This document shows, in pieces, positions 38,682-47,934 of a DNA stretch of 55,676 bases. The DNA lies in contig JALGXW010000023.1 in the NCBI GenBank assembly GCA_029821875.1, positions 1 through 55,676 of the forward strand, in the 5' to 3' direction. The stretch is from Candidatus Hebobacterum abditum (GTDB lineage Bacteria; Armatimonadota; Hebobacteria; Hebobacterales; Hebobacteraceae). The notes beneath the pieces were generated by a model, which saw only the letters and a list, made by a program, of their open reading frames with translations, was not told the origin of the DNA and did no database searches. Position 1 is the stretch's first letter, and every line of letters starts with the position of its first letter. Made by a program: the position numbers and the translations under genes.

Positions 38682-40409
38682 ATGTCTGAACTGCAGCCGC
38701 AACAAGCCGATCGCGTACACCTCGGTCAGTTGCTGTTGGAGGAGAAGCTGATCAGTCAGCGGCAGCTGGACGAAGCGCTGGCGGTGCAACGCAGCACGGG
38801 CGCGTTCCTGGGAGACACACTTGTCACCCTCGACCATGTCAAGAGCAAAGATGTCGGGCCCATCCTCGCGAGACTGCTGAGAGTGGAGTACGTCGATCCA
38901 AGAGAGGTCGAGGTTGAGGAAGCAGTCATGGACGTGGTGCCGGAGAGCTTCAGCCGACAGCACGGTGTAATGCCTCTTCGGATCGAGGAAGACCGTCTCC
39001 ACGTGGCGATGAACGACCCGCTGAACCTGTCCGTGCTGGACGATCTGAAGCTGATCGCCGGAAAGCCAGTGGTGGCCGCGCTCGCGATGGAGAGAGAGCT
39101 GATGGCCGCGGTCAACACGCACTTTGACTCCCGGCGCCATGCCGAACAGGCGATCAGGGACATCGACGCAGAGAAGGCGGCGAATGGCGCGGCAGTCGAC
39201 GAGCTTAGCACCGAAGAGCTGTGGACGCTGGCTGCGGACGCGCCGGTCGTGCGGCTCGTCAACTCCATCATCCATGGTGCCCTCAACCGCGGAGTCAGCG
39301 ACATCCATCTGGAGCCCCAGCGGGAGGAGACGCGGGTCCGGTACCGCCTGGACGGGCTCTTGTATGATCACATGACGATTCCGAAGCACCATCAGCCGGC
39401 GGTGGTCTCTCGGGTGAAGATCATGTCGCGCATGAACATAGCAGAGAGACGGCTGCCCCAGGATGGGCGCATCGAGGTGGAACACCACGGGAAAGAGTAC
39501 GACCTCCGGGTCTCGACTATGCCCTCGATCTTCGGGGAGAAGGTCGTAATGCGCGTGCTCGACAAGACGTCCACGCGCATGAGCTTCGGGCAACTCGGCT
39601 TCCTGCCAGGGCAGCAGGAGATCTTCGAGTGGCTCGTAGCGAGGCCCTACGGGATGATACTCGTGACTGGGCCCACCGGTTCGGGGAAGAGCACAACTCT
39701 GTACGCGGCGCTGTCGACGATAAACCAGCCCACGAAGAACATCATCACGATCGAAGACCCGGTGGAGTACCAGCTGCAAGGCATAACCCAGACACAAGCG
39801 AACCCGCGGATCGGCATGACCTTCGCCCGGGGCCTGCGGACGATGGTGCGGCAGGACCCGGACGTGATCATGGTGGGCGAGATCAGGGATCTGGAGACCG
39901 CTGAGATCGCCATCAACGCCGCACTCACGGGGCATCTCGTATTCAGTACTCTGCACACGAACGACGCTCCCGGCGCTCTCGTCCGCCTCGGCAACATGGG
40001 GGTAGAGCCATTTCTCATTTCATCCTCAATCATCGGGGTGTTGGCCCAGCGGCTCGTTCGCGTCGTGTGCCTGGCGTGCAAGGAGCTCTACTCACCTTCT
40101 CCCGAGTTCCTTGCGCGCCTGCAGGCCAACGGCGCGGCGCTCCCTGGCGAGGTGAAACTCGCTCGGGGTGCTGGATGCCCGGAGTGCAACCAGCTTGGCT
40201 ACCAGGGGCGCACGGCGGTCTATGAGATCATGAGGATGTCAGATTCACTCCGGGAGGCTGTTCTCCAACAGAGGTCCGCGGTCGCGGTGCGGGAGCTCGC
40301 CCGTGGGGAGGGGATGAGGACGATGAAGGAGAGCGCGCTGGAGAAGGCGGTCGAGGGCGTCACCACAGCGGAGGAGATACTGCGCGTGATCTACGTGGAG
40401 GAGGAGTAG
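38682..40409 (+). CDS. pilB: Type IV pilus assembly ATPase PilB/GspE
   Basis: A 575-residue cytoplasmic motor ATPase. The MshEN-type N-terminal domain (about 10-150) is followed by the ATPase core: Walker A GPTGSGKS (330-337), Asp box IEDPVEYQ (about 358-365), Walker B DVIMVGEIRD and the His box STLHTNDAPGALVRL. A zinc tetra-cysteine module follows (C463, C466, C499, C502), as in GspE/PilB. It powers pilin extrusion. GAGGAG is close to the ATG. It opens the pilus operon, only 7 bp before pilC. No retraction ATPase gene is in the window. Confidence 0.95.
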   Translation: MSELQPQQADRVHLGQLLLEEKLISQRQLDEALAVQRSTGAFLGDTLVTLDHVKSKDVGPILARLLRVEYVDPREVEVEEAVMDVVPESFSRQHGVMPLRIEEDRLHVAMNDPLNLSVLDDLKLIAGKPVVAALAMERELMAAVNTHFDSRRHAEQAIRDIDAEKAANGAAVDELSTEELWTLAADAPVVRLVNSIIHGALNRGVSDIHLEPQREETRVRYRLDGLLYDHMTIPKHHQPAVVSRVKIMSRMNIAERRLPQDGRIEVEHHGKEYDLRVSTMPSIFGEKVVMRVLDKTSTRMSFGQLGFLPGQQEIFEWLVARPYGMILVTGPTGSGKSTTLYAALSTINQPTKNIITIEDPVEYQLQGITQTQANPRIGMTFARGLRTMVRQDPDVIMVGEIRDLETAEIAINAALTGHLVFSTLHTNDAPGALVRLGNMGVEPFLISSSIIGVLAQRLVRVVCLACKELYSPSPEFLARLQANGAALPGEVKLARGAGCPECNQLGYQGRTAVYEIMRMSDSLREAVLQQRSAVAVRELARGEGMRTMKESALEKAVEGVTTAEEILRVIYVEEE

Positions 40410-40416
40410 GGCCCGC

Positions 40417-41631
40417 ATGCCCGTCTACAGCTACACGGCGCGCGACATAGACGGTCAGATCGTGACGGGAAGCAGCGCCGCCGCCGACGAGACCATCATC
40501 CGCCGTGACCTGCGGGAAAACGGCCTGTATGTCGTCTCTCTGGCCGAGCAGATGGAGAGGCGAGGCCTGGCTGACCTGTGGGCGCGTGTCCGGGGCGTGA
40601 AGCTCGGCGATCTGGTGATCTTCAGCCAGCAGTTGTCGACCATGGTGGGCGCCGGGCTTCCGATCCTTGAATGCCTTCACGAGCTGATCGATGGGACCGA
40701 CAGCCTCCCTCTACGCCGCGCTCTCCAGCAGGTCGCGCGGGACATCCAGGGCGGCTCCACCTTCAGCCAGGCCCTCGCGCAGCACCCCAAGATATTCTCT
40801 GAGCTGTTCGTCGCCCTCGTGCATGCAGGCGAGGTCGGCGGCGTCCTTGAGCAGAGCCTCGAGGCCATTGCGGAGAGCCTGGACAAGGAGCAAGAGCTCC
40901 GCGAGAAGGTCAAATCCGCCTTCGTATACCCAGTTGTGGTGCTCCTGGTGGCGGCCGGCGTGGTGACCTTCATGCTGCTCTACATCATCCCGATCTTCGA
41001 GCGGGTGTACGCGCAGTTCAGAGCACAGCTTCCTGCCCCTACGCGGATGCTCATCGCGGTGAGCAACGCCATGACCGAGTACTGGTGGATCGGATTCCTC
41101 GGCCTCATTGGTCTGGTGCTCGGCTTCCGCGCCGTCATCGCGACGGAGCGCGGGGGACGCATATGGGACCGCGTCAAGCTCCGTATACCGTTGCTTGGGA
41201 AGCTGATCCGAAAGATCGTGGTCGCTCGGTTCGTGCGTACCCTCGGCATCCTCCTCGGCGCGGGAGTTCCCATGTTGAGCGCCCTCCGCACGGCTGCCGA
41301 TGTGGCCGCCAACTCGGAGTTCCGCGACGCGATTTCTGGTGTCGCCACAGATGTCACCGAAGGGGCATCGCTGTCGGTGCCGCTGAGAGCCTGCGGCAAG
41401 TTCCCCAACCTTGTGCCGCGTCTGGTGCAGGCCGGCGAGGAATCAGGGGACTTGGACGGCATGCTCCTCAAAGTGGCGCACTTCCTCGACAGGGACATAG
41501 AGTATACGGTGCGGCGCTTGACGACGCTGATGGAGCCCGCGCTCACAGTTGTTCTCGGGGGCATTGTCGGAACGATAGTGGTGTCTCTCTATATGCCCAT
41601 ATTCACCCTGGCCGTGGTCGTTCGACGCTAA
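40417..41631 (+). CDS. pilC: Type IV pilus inner-membrane platform PilC/GspF
   Basis: A 404-residue polytopic membrane protein with two GspF domains (about 70-190 and 270-395). Signatures include FSQQLSTMVGAGLPILECL and HAGEVGGVLEQSLE in the first half, then RFVRTLGILLGAGVPMLSAL and QAGEESGDLDGMLLKVAHFL in the second. Three hydrophobic segments lie near 168-190, 215-235 and 375-400. It anchors the PilB ATPase and helps load pilins. The start is 7 bp after pilB, with GGAGGAG upstream, so the two are translated from one message. Confidence 0.95.
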   Translation: MPVYSYTARDIDGQIVTGSSAAADETIIRRDLRENGLYVVSLAEQMERRGLADLWARVRGVKLGDLVIFSQQLSTMVGAGLPILECLHELIDGTDSLPLRRALQQVARDIQGGSTFSQALAQHPKIFSELFVALVHAGEVGGVLEQSLEAIAESLDKEQELREKVKSAFVYPVVVLLVAAGVVTFMLLYIIPIFERVYAQFRAQLPAPTRMLIAVSNAMTEYWWIGFLGLIGLVLGFRAVIATERGGRIWDRVKLRIPLLGKLIRKIVVARFVRTLGILLGAGVPMLSALRTAADVAANSEFRDAISGVATDVTEGASLSVPLRACGKFPNLVPRLVQAGEESGDLDGMLLKVAHFLDRDIEYTVRRLTTLMEPALTVVLGGIVGTIVVSLYMPIFTLAVVVRR

Positions 41632-41755
41632 TCCCGTTAGAGATCACAATCTAGACAGCCAGGAAGGAGGGATGAAGCGAAGGCTGCTTAGTCGGCGGGA
41701 CGGCTTGAGGAGTTGGGAACAAGGACATAGATCCTTAGCTAGAAGGAGGACGGAG

Positions 41756-42223
41756 ATGCAGTACCTGCGAAAGAGGAGCGGCTTCACTCTGATCGAGTTG
41801 CTGGTGGTGATCTTGATCCTGGCGATCTTGATGGCCATCGCACTGCCGCTCTATCTGCGTGCCGTGAGAGACTCCGAGCGGCAGACCTGCCGCTCCAACA
41901 TGCAGACCATCGCGGTCGCATGTCAGGCCTACAAGGTGAGGAACATAGGCCATTTCTATCCCGGCGTCGCCAGCACGACTGGTCCGCTGGATCTGGATCT
42001 GGACCTGTTAGTTGGGACGACTGACGAGTACGACCTGCAGGCGCTACCTGTGTGCCCGAATGACCTTACACCAGGTGATAGCTACGACGGTAACCTCAAT
42101 GCTGATGGCACGATCACCATCTACTGCCAGACCGATGACGCAGCTGTTGCGACATTCCACAACGAGCTAGGTGTAGACAAGGGGGGCCAACGGGGCTTCA
42201 CCCCGGGGCAAGACTCGAGGTAG
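41756..42223 (+). CDS. Type IV prepilin (GspG/PilA-like)
   Basis: A 155-residue prepilin. I place the start at 41756 (AGGAGG six bases upstream) because it gives a short leader QYLRKRSG before the hydrophobic segment FTLIELLVVILILAILMAIA. The in-frame ATG at 41672 would add 28 residues of odd basic sequence, although it too has a purine-rich site. The peptidase should cut before F. The globular part ends with a Cys pair (CPND, YCQT) that may form a disulphide loop. Its place right after pilC suggests a major or core pilin subunit. Confidence 0.85.
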   Translation: MQYLRKRSGFTLIELLVVILILAILMAIALPLYLRAVRDSERQTCRSNMQTIAVACQAYKVRNIGHFYPGVASTTGPLDLDLDLLVGTTDEYDLQALPVCPNDLTPGDSYDGNLNADGTITIYCQTDDAAVATFHNELGVDKGGQRGFTPGQDSR

Positions 42224-42343
42224 TGCTGACTTGAACATCTGGAGAAGGAGGGGGCCCCACCCGGGGTCCCCTCCCCGCCAGACGAAGAGGGTGACGCGAG
42301 GATGTGGGGACCTGCTATCAGAGATGTGAAAGGGAGGCGGCCG

Positions 42344-43699
42344 GTGGGACACACTGATCGTCGCCGCGGTGGAATGGCCCTCGTACTCGCGCTGGTCGCA
42401 ATCCTCATCATCAGCATACTCCTTGCGGGGAGCCTTCTGCTGAGCGTCTCACATATGTCCCTGAGCAACCTGAACAACAACTACGCCAATGCGCTGAACC
42501 TGGCGGAGGCCGGTGTCAACTGGGAGCTGTGGAAGATCAGCACTGACTTCTTGTCGGCCGACAACAGCCCGGTGACTGTGGAAGTGCCGCCGGACTCCGG
42601 CCGGTCGTTCGAGGTCCACGTGGAGGCCTATCCGGGTGGGGGGGCCTGGGACGGACTGGGTCCCTTCTGGATCATCTCTACCGGGACCGTCTCCGGGGTC
42701 AGCCGAACGGTGCGCGTGGTGGCCCGAGGCTACGGGCTGGCCGGGCTCTACGCGCTCTTCGGGATCGACAGTCTGAACGTCGGCGGCAATGCCACCATCA
42801 ACGGTGCAAGTGGGACGAACGGAACGGTGCAGATCGCAGGCAGCCCTGACATCAATGGGAACTTCCTCTACTGCGGCACGGCAACAGGCGATACCGTGAT
42901 CCCGACCCCGCCGGGAGAGGTGATACACACACCGCTGGCGGAGTCGTTCCCGACGGTCAATGAGCTCGCGAACTTGAGAGCATGGGAGAAGTACGGCGTG
43001 CAAACCTACTTGGGGATCGACTTCTTCTCCACCAGCGAGGGAGGCGTGCCATACAATGACAACGCGAGCATCGTGGACACGGCAGGCACGCCGATCAGCA
43101 TCACGGCCTACCGTATCGGGCCTCAGACCTTCTTGCAGGCCGATACCGATGACAACCCCTATCTCGAGGACGGCATCACTCCGAATCCCCTGTACGGCAA
43201 ACGCGTGATCGTTCTTGGGCCGGGGGACTACTACTTCGAGAGCTTCGACGTGCAGGGCTCCAACGGGATCAAGATCGACGACTCAGAGGGAATTGTCAAC
43301 ATCTGGCTCGGGCCCTCCGGGGGCTCGGGCTCGGCCGACATCATAAACGGCAATTGCCTCTTCTTCACCAGCCAGGACCCCAGCCACTGCAACATCTACC
43401 AGGGCTCCAAGCGAAGCATCACGCTGACCGGAACGATGGATATGTATGCGAACGTCTACGCCTACAACGGCCCCGACGGCTCGGGCGACTACTACGGACT
43501 CATCGATATCATCGGCGATGGGAACATCTGGGGCTCGGTGATAGGCTACGATGTTCGGAAGGCCACGGGGAGCGCCACAATCAACTTCCCGAGCTCAGGT
43601 GGCACCGGTCCTGGTGGGACAGGGCCCGGGCCGGCCCCGGGCGAGCCGATCCTCTTCTACGGCTTCGACCGAAGTTGGGAGGAGGTGGACGCGCTATGA
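42344..43699 (+). CDS. PilX-like pilus protein with large beta-helix-like domain
   Basis: A 451-residue protein when started at a GTG (42344) with GGGAGG six bases upstream; an ATG at 42302 would add 14 residues. The N-terminus RRRGGMALVLALVAILIISIL is PilX-like, without a normal GFTLIE site. A short conserved membrane-proximal region (ALNLAEAGVNWELWKI) follows. The large remainder is Gly/Asn-rich with repeated INGN, GSADIINGN and DGNIWGSVIG segments, like the DUF7305-type beta-helix domain of pilus-tip proteins. Its stop overlaps the next start by ATGA, so translation is coupled. Confidence 0.78.
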   Translation: MGHTDRRRGGMALVLALVAILIISILLAGSLLLSVSHMSLSNLNNNYANALNLAEAGVNWELWKISTDFLSADNSPVTVEVPPDSGRSFEVHVEAYPGGGAWDGLGPFWIISTGTVSGVSRTVRVVARGYGLAGLYALFGIDSLNVGGNATINGASGTNGTVQIAGSPDINGNFLYCGTATGDTVIPTPPGEVIHTPLAESFPTVNELANLRAWEKYGVQTYLGIDFFSTSEGGVPYNDNASIVDTAGTPISITAYRIGPQTFLQADTDDNPYLEDGITPNPLYGKRVIVLGPGDYYFESFDVQGSNGIKIDDSEGIVNIWLGPSGGSGSADIINGNCLFFTSQDPSHCNIYQGSKRSITLTGTMDMYANVYAYNGPDGSGDYYGLIDIIGDGNIWGSVIGYDVRKATGSATINFPSSGGTGPGGTGPGPAPGEPILFYGFDRSWEEVDAL

Positions 43700-44106
43700 G
43701 ACGCCGAGGCCTGACGTTGATCGAGTTGCTAGTGGCGCTGTTGCTGATCGGGGTAGCAGTGGCCGGACTGGTCGCGCTGTGGCCCTTCGGGTTCACGATG
43801 ACACGCCTGTCACAGGACTTGGGCGTCGGGTATAACGTGGCTCGCCAGGAAATGGAGCGGGCGAAGAACATCGGGTATCTGGTATTGCCCGAGGCCAGTT
43901 GGACGGCCGGATACGACGGGCTGGGCAATCCGACGGCAGACGAGGACCCTCACTACACTGCAACGGCCAGTGTGACGACGATTCCCGACGAAGCCGGCGA
44001 GGTGCACTCTCGGTGTCTGCGTGTCTTCTACGTTCGGGTGGTTGCCCGAGACATGACCGATGCGGTGTTCGAGACCACTGTGTACTTCGCGCGAGGCGGC
44101 ATATGA
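43696..44106 (+). CDS. Minor pilin, PilV-like
   Basis: A 136-residue prepilin. The basic leader RRRG is followed by LTLIELLVALLLIGVAVAGL, so the peptidase site has Leu at +1, as in several minor pilins, and Glu at +5. The rest is short, with few recognisable features (FTMTRLSQDL, YFARGGI). Its ATG overlaps the stop of the PilX-like gene and its own stop overlaps the PilW-like start. This tight packing of three minor-pilin genes is typical of type IV pilus tip (priming) complexes. Confidence 0.8.
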   Translation: MRRRGLTLIELLVALLLIGVAVAGLVALWPFGFTMTRLSQDLGVGYNVARQEMERAKNIGYLVLPEASWTAGYDGLGNPTADEDPHYTATASVTTIPDEAGEVHSRCLRVFYVRVVARDMTDAVFETTVYFARGGI

Positions 44107-44648
44107 CGTCGAGGGCCCTGCGAGGCCCGGTCCTGGGGTGGCACGGATCGGGGGCCGGGCTGACACTTGTGGAGGTGTTGGTCGCGTCGTTGGTTCTCCT
44201 TCTGCTGCTTGCCGGGGGGGCGCAACTCCTTGCCGGATCCTGGCAGTCTCAGGAGACGGTGACCGGGCAGAACGAAGTCCAGAAGCGCGCGCAGCAGGCT
44301 GCGGATGCGGTAATAGACCCCCTTCGGGGAGCGGCCGGAGTGCAGTATGGGGAGCCCTCCCGCGTGACGTGCTTCTTCGCGAATGACAACACCACGACGT
44401 ACTACCTGGCAGACGGGGAGCTGCGGAGAGACACCTACGATGCCGGGACCGGGACGACAGTCCTCGGTTATGTGGTCTGCCGGGACGTGACGGACCTCAG
44501 CTTCGGGTACTATAGACGAGCAGGCAGTGTCTGGGCAGAGGCGGCGAGCGCAAGTCTGGCCGAGTCGCTGCTGGTCTCTGTCACAGTGTCCGAAGAGAAG
44601 TACCAAGCAACTCAGACATCCCTGGTGAAGTTCCGCAACAAGGTGTAG
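44103..44648 (+). CDS. Minor pilin, PilW-like
   Basis: A 181-residue prepilin with an unusually long leader of about 18 residues before GLTLVEVLVASLVLLLLLAG (Leu at +1, Glu at +5). PilW-like features are NEVQKRAQQAADAV after the membrane segment and a C-terminal beta region with SFGYYRRAGSVW. Start overlaps the previous stop by four bases. It completes the minor-pilin trio. Confidence 0.78.
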   Translation: MTSRALRGPVLGWHGSGAGLTLVEVLVASLVLLLLLAGGAQLLAGSWQSQETVTGQNEVQKRAQQAADAVIDPLRGAAGVQYGEPSRVTCFFANDNTTTYYLADGELRRDTYDAGTGTTVLGYVVCRDVTDLSFGYYRRAGSVWAEAASASLAESLLVSVTVSEEKYQATQTSLVKFRNKV

Positions 44649-44680
44649 TCTGGCTCGACCGACGGTGGCAGGAGAAGTAG

Positions 44681-46300
44681 ATGGCCTCACGGGTCGGCAT
44701 TGGCCTCGATATCAGCGACGATCAGATCCGCGCGGTGCTATTGCGACGTACTCGACACGGCGTGGAGCTTGAGCGACTCGGATCCACGCCAACACCGCGG
44801 GGTGCTGTAAGCGGCGGCAGTGTGCACGACCCGCGGCTTCTAGCGGCAGGCATCCGGCAGTTGCTGAGGGACAACGACATCCGGGGATCAGGGCTTGTGG
44901 TCGGCCTGTCCGGGAGGGCCGCGGTCTTCCGGTCACTGCAACTCCCTAAGATGCGGGAAGATGAGCTGCGCGCGGTCGTCGCCGGCGAGATGGAGCACTA
45001 CCGGATGGTGCCGACAGGACAGAGCACCTTCGACTTCTTCCCCCTGGGGGACCCGGACGAGGAACAGCTACAGAACCGGCTCTTGCTGGCGGCAGCGGAC
45101 CGGACCGTGGTGGACCGCCATCGCGAGGCCCTACGCTTGGCGGGAAGGCACATGATCGCGCTGGAGCCCGCTCTGCCGGCCTTCTGCCGCGCGGCGTTCC
45201 CCTTCGTCAACGAGGGAGGAGCGGCCCTGATCGGAGTGAGCGCCCGGACGACAGAACTCGCCGTGTTCAGCGGTGGCACGCTGTCCTACTCTCGCCAGAT
45301 AGATACTGGATCGCTCGATCTCCTCGAGAGGGGGACGGCCGGCGCGCCGCCCCCAGCGCAGGACCTGGGGCCGCAGCAAGAGCCTCCCGGGGATGGGCCG
45401 CAGCTAACGCAGGTGGCATCGGGCGAGGTCGACATGGGATCCCTCGCCTTCGAACTCGAACGCTCGCTCGACTACTATCACCGCGAGATGCCCGCGAGTT
45501 CACAGGTCGAGCGCCTCGTCCTCTGCGGGGAGATTGACCGGCTCGAAGGCCTGGACGACTACCTGGCTGACAGCCTGCGACTGCCGGTATCTGTCTGCCA
45601 GCCATTTGAACACATGCAGGTTCGCGACGCCGAAGTCACTCGTGCGAAGCTGGCCCGTGCTGGCCCCTCGTTCGCCTGCGCCACCGGCCTGGCGCTTCAC
45701 GCCATGGGTGAGGTCCCGGAGGTGTCGACTCTCGACCTGTCCGACACTGGACGGGAGAGTCGGCTCTCGAAGATAGCTCCGAAGTGGCTCTCAGGATCGC
45801 TCATCCTCTCGATCGTGGTGGTCATTGCTGCTCTGCTCATCTCGCTTGTTGTCGGGCGGGTGCTCTCAGCACGGAAGCAGGCCCTGGCTGCGGCTCAGGT
45901 CGAGCTGGAACGGGTAGCGCAGCTCGAGCGAGAGCGCACCAAGGCCGCGCGCCGGGCACGGGAGGCCATCACGCTCGTCGAGCTGCGCGGCCTGCCCTGG
46001 TCCGATATTCTGTTCCAGGTGTCGGCGTTCATGCCCGACGGAGTGTGGGTCACCAACGTGCGCACTGAGCGCGGCGATATGCTGTCGCTGGACGGGACGG
46101 CCCTCTCGCCCGATGCGGTCGCCGATCTGATGGAGTATCTCATTGAGGCGCCGCTGTTCGCGATGCCGCGTATGATCCAGATGCGGAAGGGGAGTGTGGG
46201 CCGGACGCCTGTCGTTCGGTACACGATAAAGGCCAGAGTGGTGCCTCCTCGCAAGCAGCCGGAGCCGTCGGCAAATCCGTCGGGCCCAGGAGCGAGGTGA
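44681..46300 (+). CDS. pilM-pilN: Fused PilM-PilN assembly protein
   Basis: A 539-residue protein that joins two proteins usually made separately. Residues 1-345 are the actin-like PilM fold: VGIGLDISDDQIRAV start, LVVGLSGRAAVFRSLQLP and LERSLDYYHREMPASS. Residues about 346-539 are PilN: a single membrane helix (SGSLILSIVVVIAALLISLV, 371-390), a coiled coil (398-430) and the small C-terminal domain (DILFQVSAFMPDGVWVTNV). Because PilM binds the cytoplasmic tail of PilN, the fusion hard-wires the partners, with PilM inside and PilN facing the periplasm. AGGAG lies upstream of the ATG. The stop overlaps the pilO start. Confidence 0.85.
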   Translation: MASRVGIGLDISDDQIRAVLLRRTRHGVELERLGSTPTPRGAVSGGSVHDPRLLAAGIRQLLRDNDIRGSGLVVGLSGRAAVFRSLQLPKMREDELRAVVAGEMEHYRMVPTGQSTFDFFPLGDPDEEQLQNRLLLAAADRTVVDRHREALRLAGRHMIALEPALPAFCRAAFPFVNEGGAALIGVSARTTELAVFSGGTLSYSRQIDTGSLDLLERGTAGAPPPAQDLGPQQEPPGDGPQLTQVASGEVDMGSLAFELERSLDYYHREMPASSQVERLVLCGEIDRLEGLDDYLADSLRLPVSVCQPFEHMQVRDAEVTRAKLARAGPSFACATGLALHAMGEVPEVSTLDLSDTGRESRLSKIAPKWLSGSLILSIVVVIAALLISLVVGRVLSARKQALAAAQVELERVAQLERERTKAARRAREAITLVELRGLPWSDILFQVSAFMPDGVWVTNVRTERGDMLSLDGTALSPDAVADLMEYLIEAPLFAMPRMIQMRKGSVGRTPVVRYTIKARVVPPRKQPEPSANPSGPGAR

Positions 46301-46968
46301 TGAGCATCGCGACGCTCAGGCCTCAGACTCAGATCGCCCTTGCAATCATCGTGCCGATCTGCTGCTTCGCGCTCGGCGCGATCCTGGTCTGGCCTCCCGT
46401 GTCCGGACTCAACACGGTCAAGCAGGACCTCGAGAGCACGCAGCAGGCCATTGTGGAGAAGCAGAAGATCATTGAGGAGGCCGAGGCGGCAGCTGCGGGA
46501 AGGCCGTTGGCGCTGGCCGTCGCGGCTCGCGAGGAGCAGGAGCCAATCGACTTCCTCAGGCAGTTCTCCGCCTTGGTTGCGGAGAGCGGCGCCACCCTCG
46601 TTTCGGTGCGCGCCACGAAGCTGCCTCCCATTCGGGCTCCGGGCGCCCAGCCGGCCAAGAAGAGTGCTTCTCCGCAACGAGGTCAGACAGGTGGTGCCAC
46701 GCCGGCCCCTGTCGGCGGACAGCGCCCCGTGTTGCCAGCCACGGTCAGCGAACTCAACGATCAGGTGACCGTTAACGGGACGTTTGGATCCATACTTTCC
46801 CTGCTGGTCCGGATTGAGACCTTCGAGCGGATACTGAGCGTCAGTAGATGCCGTGTCACGGCCGGGACCAGAGGCGGATATCCGCGACTGAGCGCCGTCT
46901 TCACGCTGAGCCGGTTCGTTGCGCTGCCAGAGTCGCAGATCCCGCCGGAGACTACAGAACGGCGTTGA
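46300..46968 (+). CDS. PilO-like pilus alignment protein
   Basis: A 222-residue bitopic protein. A membrane helix near 10-31 (IALAIIVPICCFALGAILVW) is followed by a coiled coil (KQDLESTQQAIVEKQKII) and a periplasmic alpha/beta domain with a long Pro/Gly-rich insertion (about 110-145). PilO pairs with PilN and passes force to PilP. ATG 46300 shares its A with the pilMN stop (TGATG) and has AGGAG seven bases upstream. Position supports the call more than sequence does. The 3' end overlaps 17 bp of an opposite-strand gene. Confidence 0.75.
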   Translation: MSIATLRPQTQIALAIIVPICCFALGAILVWPPVSGLNTVKQDLESTQQAIVEKQKIIEEAEAAAAGRPLALAVAAREEQEPIDFLRQFSALVAESGATLVSVRATKLPPIRAPGAQPAKKSASPQRGQTGGATPAPVGGQRPVLPATVSELNDQVTVNGTFGSILSLLVRIETFERILSVSRCRVTAGTRGGYPRLSAVFTLSRFVALPESQIPPETTERR

Positions 46969-47275
46969 GCCCCAGCAGATGGTAGGCGGTTACCACCATC
47001 ATGGTCACTATGCCTGACCAGGCCACAAGCCGAGCCGGCCCGACTGAGTACAGGAGGGCCACCAGCACCGCGACGATGCCAGTCATGGCGAGCTTCGCCG
47101 GGACGAAAAGGCCGTGCCCATCCATCCACCGCAGGAAGGGGTTTAGCTCAGGGAAGCCCAGCTGGAAAGCCGCGAGCGAGCACGTGAGGTCGACGATGCC
47201 GAAGACTACATACAGCAGCGCCACGAACGTGCCGCTGAACCGCGCCCGACCTAAGGACCACCTGCCTCCAGGCAC
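46952..47275 (-). CDS. DUF5658 membrane protein inside the pilus operon
   Basis: A 107-residue membrane protein with three hydrophobic segments. The motif DLTCSLAAFQLGFPELNPFL resembles the DUF5658 signature (acidic start, ...E-x-NP). FVPAKLAMTGIVAVLVALLY forms another helix. It starts at a GTG (47275) with AGGAG seven bases upstream and runs against the operon, overlapping the end of the PilO-like gene by 17 bp. It interrupts the usual pilM-N-O-P order. Function unknown. Confidence 0.7.
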   Translation of the reverse strand: MPGGRWSLGRARFSGTFVALLYVVFGIVDLTCSLAAFQLGFPELNPFLRWMDGHGLFVPAKLAMTGIVAVLVALLYSVGPARLVAWSGIVTMMVVTAYHLLGLNAVL

Positions 47276-47379
47276 CGCGTATCTCCTGTCTCTTCCCTAT
47301 CACTCTATATACCCGATACACGCCTGTGGCTCAAGTGTCGCGGGGGATTGTCGCGCGGATCCCACACAAGGAAGCTAGC

Positions 47380-47934
47380 ATGTTCAAGTTACGGAAGGGA
47401 GATCTCGGAAAGGCCATTGCCCTAATCGCGGCGATTGTGGCCCTAGGATTCTTCATTGTGCGCACCCTGGTGGCCGCGTCTCGTCCACCCGCAGTCGCCG
47501 GGATGGGGGCGCGCGCAGCGGGGGCCTCCGAGGCCGAGGATGCCAGCGGTGCCCCCACTGAGGGCAGGCGGTTGTTTGCCCATAGGCCGCGGACACCGCT
47601 CGCGGACATCGCGAGGGCGCAGACGGCTCCCGATCCCTTCCGGCCGTACGTGACAGTGAGACAGGCCGGTTCGGGGGACTCGGGATCAGGAGGCGGCTCG
47701 GCTGTAGTCGCCGCTGAACTCGGGGCACTTCGACTGACGGGCATCATATCGAGTCCTGAGCAGCCTCTCGCGGCCCTGACCGACGGGCCTCGACACTACT
47801 ACCTCCGAGTGGGCGAAACCCTCCCCGGGGGATGGCGGCTGGTCGCTGTGGGGACCAGTACCGTGACCTTGGCCAAAGGCCGCCAGCGAGTCGAGTTGGG
47901 GTTGAGGGAATCCGGCCGAGGGACGCGTCGGTGA
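47380..47934 (+). CDS. PilP-like pilus protein
   Basis: A 184-residue protein. I start at 47380, where AAGGA precedes the ATG and the leader FKLRKGDLGKAIALIAAIVA forms a membrane anchor (12-32). A disordered Ala/Gly/Arg-rich linker (35-115) leads to a small beta domain (LGALRLTGIISSPEQPLAAL, then LRVGETLPGGWRLVAVGT), as in PilP and GspC HR domains. It should couple the inner-membrane complex to the secretin. It is separated from pilO only by the DUF5658 gene. No secretin gene follows. Confidence 0.75.
   Translation: MFKLRKGDLGKAIALIAAIVALGFFIVRTLVAASRPPAVAGMGARAAGASEAEDASGAPTEGRRLFAHRPRTPLADIARAQTAPDPFRPYVTVRQAGSGDSGSGGGSAVVAAELGALRLTGIISSPEQPLAALTDGPRHYYLRVGETLPGGWRLVAVGTSTVTLAKGRQRVELGLRESGRGTRR

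Noticed and set aside
38607-39956. Long minus-strand frame opposite pilB
   Set aside because: It is the antisense shadow of a conserved ATPase gene.
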